DNA from: an uncultured Lachnospiraceae bacterium
GTDB taxonomy: Bacteria > Bacillota > Clostridia > Lachnospirales > Lachnospiraceae
Length of the DNA: 64,000 nt
Assembly (NCBI GenBank): GCA_910578475.1
Contig: CAJTRK010000004.1
Coordinates: 1 to 64,000 of the forward strand
Direction of reading: 5' to 3'
In this document: positions 62,798-64,000 of the stretch, in pieces
How the letters are laid out: each line of letters begins with the position of its first letter
Numbering within the stretch: position 1 is the first letter of the stretch
Made by a program: the position numbers and the translations under genes
Notes under the pieces: model-generated
What the model was told of the DNA's origin: nothing
The model's input: only the letters and a program-made list of their open reading frames with translations
Database searches by the model: none

Positions 62798-64000
62798 ATG
62801 AAAGACTATATCAAAATTCATGAAAATGATAATGTCGTTGTAGCAATTAAAGAAATCGCCGTGGGGGAAAGCGTCGAAGCCGGCGGGGTGCAGGTAAGCG
62901 CCAGAGAAACGATTCCGGCGGGACATAAAATGGCGCTTTGCGATATTGCAAAGGATGACGAAGTGGTTAAGTACGGATTCTGTATCGGCAATGCGAAAGA
63001 AGATATCACAGCGGGCTCATGGATACATACGCACAATGTAAAGACTGCGCTCGGAGACTTGCTGGAATACAATTATGAACCGACTCCGGTCGAAGAAAAG
63101 ACCACATCCGACGCTGTATTTATGGGGTATCAGCGGCCGGATGGCAAGGTCGGGGTGAGAAATGAAATCTGGATAATTCCGACGGTTGGCTGCGTGAACA
63201 ATGTAGCCGCCGCGCTCGCCAAAGCGGCGAACGAAAGGCTGAAAGGTTCGGTAGAAGAAGTTATTGCTTTTCCGCATCCGTATGGATGTTCCCAGATGGG
63301 CGACGACCAGGAGCACACGAGAACCATACTGGCGGATTTGATTCAGCATCCCAATGCCGGCGGCGTACTGGTGCTCGGACTTGGATGCGAAAACAGCAAT
63401 ATCGATGTTCTGAAACCGTATATCGGGGAAGTGAATCCGGACAGAGTGAAATTCCTTGTCAGCCAGGAAACGGAAGACGAGATGGAGACGGGCGGAAAAC
63501 TGTTGGATGAACTGATTTCCTACGCATCTGGTTTTGAGCGGGAAGAAATCAGCGTATCGAAACTCATCATCGGCATGAAATGCGGCGGAAGCGACGGATT
63601 TTCCGGCATTACGGCAAATCCGCTGGTCGGAAAGTTTTCCGATTTGCTCATCAGCAAAAAAGGCACGACGATTTTGACGGAAGTTCCGGAAATGTTCGGT
63701 GCGGAAACGCTGCTCATGAACAGGTGTGAGAACCGGGAACTGTTCGATGAGACGGTGAAGCTGATAAACGATTTTAAACAGTATTTTAAAGACAACCACC
63801 AGACAATCTATGAAAACCCGTCGCCGGGAAATAAAAAAGGCGGTATCTCCACATTGGAGGATAAGTCCCTGGGCTGTACACAGAAATCCGGGAGCGCGCC
63901 GGTCAGGGGCGTGCTGGCATACGGACAGCGCGTAGAAAAAGCGGGACTCAACCTGTTAAGCGCACCGGGCAACGACCTGGTGGCGTCTACGGCTCTGGCG
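62798..64000 (+). CDS. uxaA: Altronate dehydratase (cut by the window end)
   Basis: At least 401 codons, open to the end of the window. N-terminal SAF-like domain (about 1-90: MKDYIKIHENDNVVVAIKEI, GFCIGNAKEDITAGSWIHTHN), then the GarD-type dehydratase domain with GYQRPDGKVGVRNEIWIIPT, FPHPYGCSQMGDDQEHT and LIIGMKCGGSDGFSGITANP, including metal-site Cys residues. It dehydrates altronate to 2-keto-3-deoxygluconate, the substrate of KdgK. GGGGGGCAGG ribosome site. Confidence 0.94.
   Translation, partial: MKDYIKIHENDNVVVAIKEIAVGESVEAGGVQVSARETIPAGHKMALCDIAKDDEVVKYGFCIGNAKEDITAGSWIHTHNVKTALGDLLEYNYEPTPVEEKTTSDAVFMGYQRPDGKVGVRNEIWIIPTVGCVNNVAAALAKAANERLKGSVEEVIAFPHPYGCSQMGDDQEHTRTILADLIQHPNAGGVLVLGLGCENSNIDVLKPYIGEVNPDRVKFLVSQETEDEMETGGKLLDELISYASGFEREEISVSKLIIGMKCGGSDGFSGITANPLVGKFSDLLISKKGTTILTEVPEMFGAETLLMNRCENRELFDETVKLINDFKQYFKDNHQTIYENPSPGNKKGGISTLEDKSLGCTQKSGSAPVRGVLAYGQRVEKAGLNLLSAPGNDLVASTALA

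Overview
The window looks like chromosomal DNA of an anaerobic, spore-forming Clostridia, most likely Lachnospiraceae. The grounds are a type II fatty-acid cluster using FabK, the yaaR-holB-yaaT-rsmI neighbourhood, an spmA-like gene, strong AGGAGG ribosome sites, and extensive plant-glycan and hexuronate catabolism. Names rest on motifs read by eye; no database search was possible.

Layout. 1-1585: a HAAS-type membrane protein, an intergenic stretch full of inverted repeats, and a 53-residue Asn/Gln/Ser-rich protein. 1586-5014 (minus): MoxR ATPase, DUF58 protein and a membrane protein. 5096-8591: THUMP methyltransferase, an amidase-like protein that has lost every catalytic residue, RdgB and a YfcE-type phosphoesterase. 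8637-9401: six tRNAs (Pro, Gly, Arg, His, Gln, Lys) behind a perfect promoter; the 3' end of tRNA-Lys is repeated 59 bp downstream. 9806-18006: a CgeB-like glycosyltransferase, an HD protein and the yaaO-to-rsmI housekeeping cluster. 18040-25107: acpP-fabK, then fabD-fabG-fabF-fabZ-NMO-fabH, with a FabT-like palindrome in front of each block.

26845-39987 is a pentose-glycan locus: a KDPG-aldolase/VOC fusion, a LacI regulator, GH51, a carboxylesterase, a complete LplB/LplC/lipoprotein oligosaccharide importer, GH127 and GH39. Oligosaccharides would be imported and trimmed in the cytoplasm. 53571-64000 is a hexuronate locus: two KdgK-type kinases, Eda, an RpiB-like isomerase, KduI, UxaC, a LacI regulator, UxaB and UxaA (cut by the window edge). 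Together these feed galacturonate and unsaturated uronates into KDG/KDPG.

40781-48632 is accessory. A visibly A+T-rich two-gene unit (AAA ATPase plus TOPRIM/RloB-like protein, AbiL/PARIS-like) is the best candidate defence system. It is followed by a methyltransferase pseudogene, a lipoprotein, unknown proteins, a PPP-type phosphatase and a WYL regulator between two unknown proteins. 48668-53418 is a two-component system divergent from a three-gene lantibiotic-immunity ABC transporter (CprABC-KR-like) with no lantibiotic gene nearby.

A recurring signal is a leader of about 30 nt with core GAGAAAGGCATGGTTAT, placed 12-14 nt before the start codon of at least eight unrelated genes. It was used here to choose start codons.
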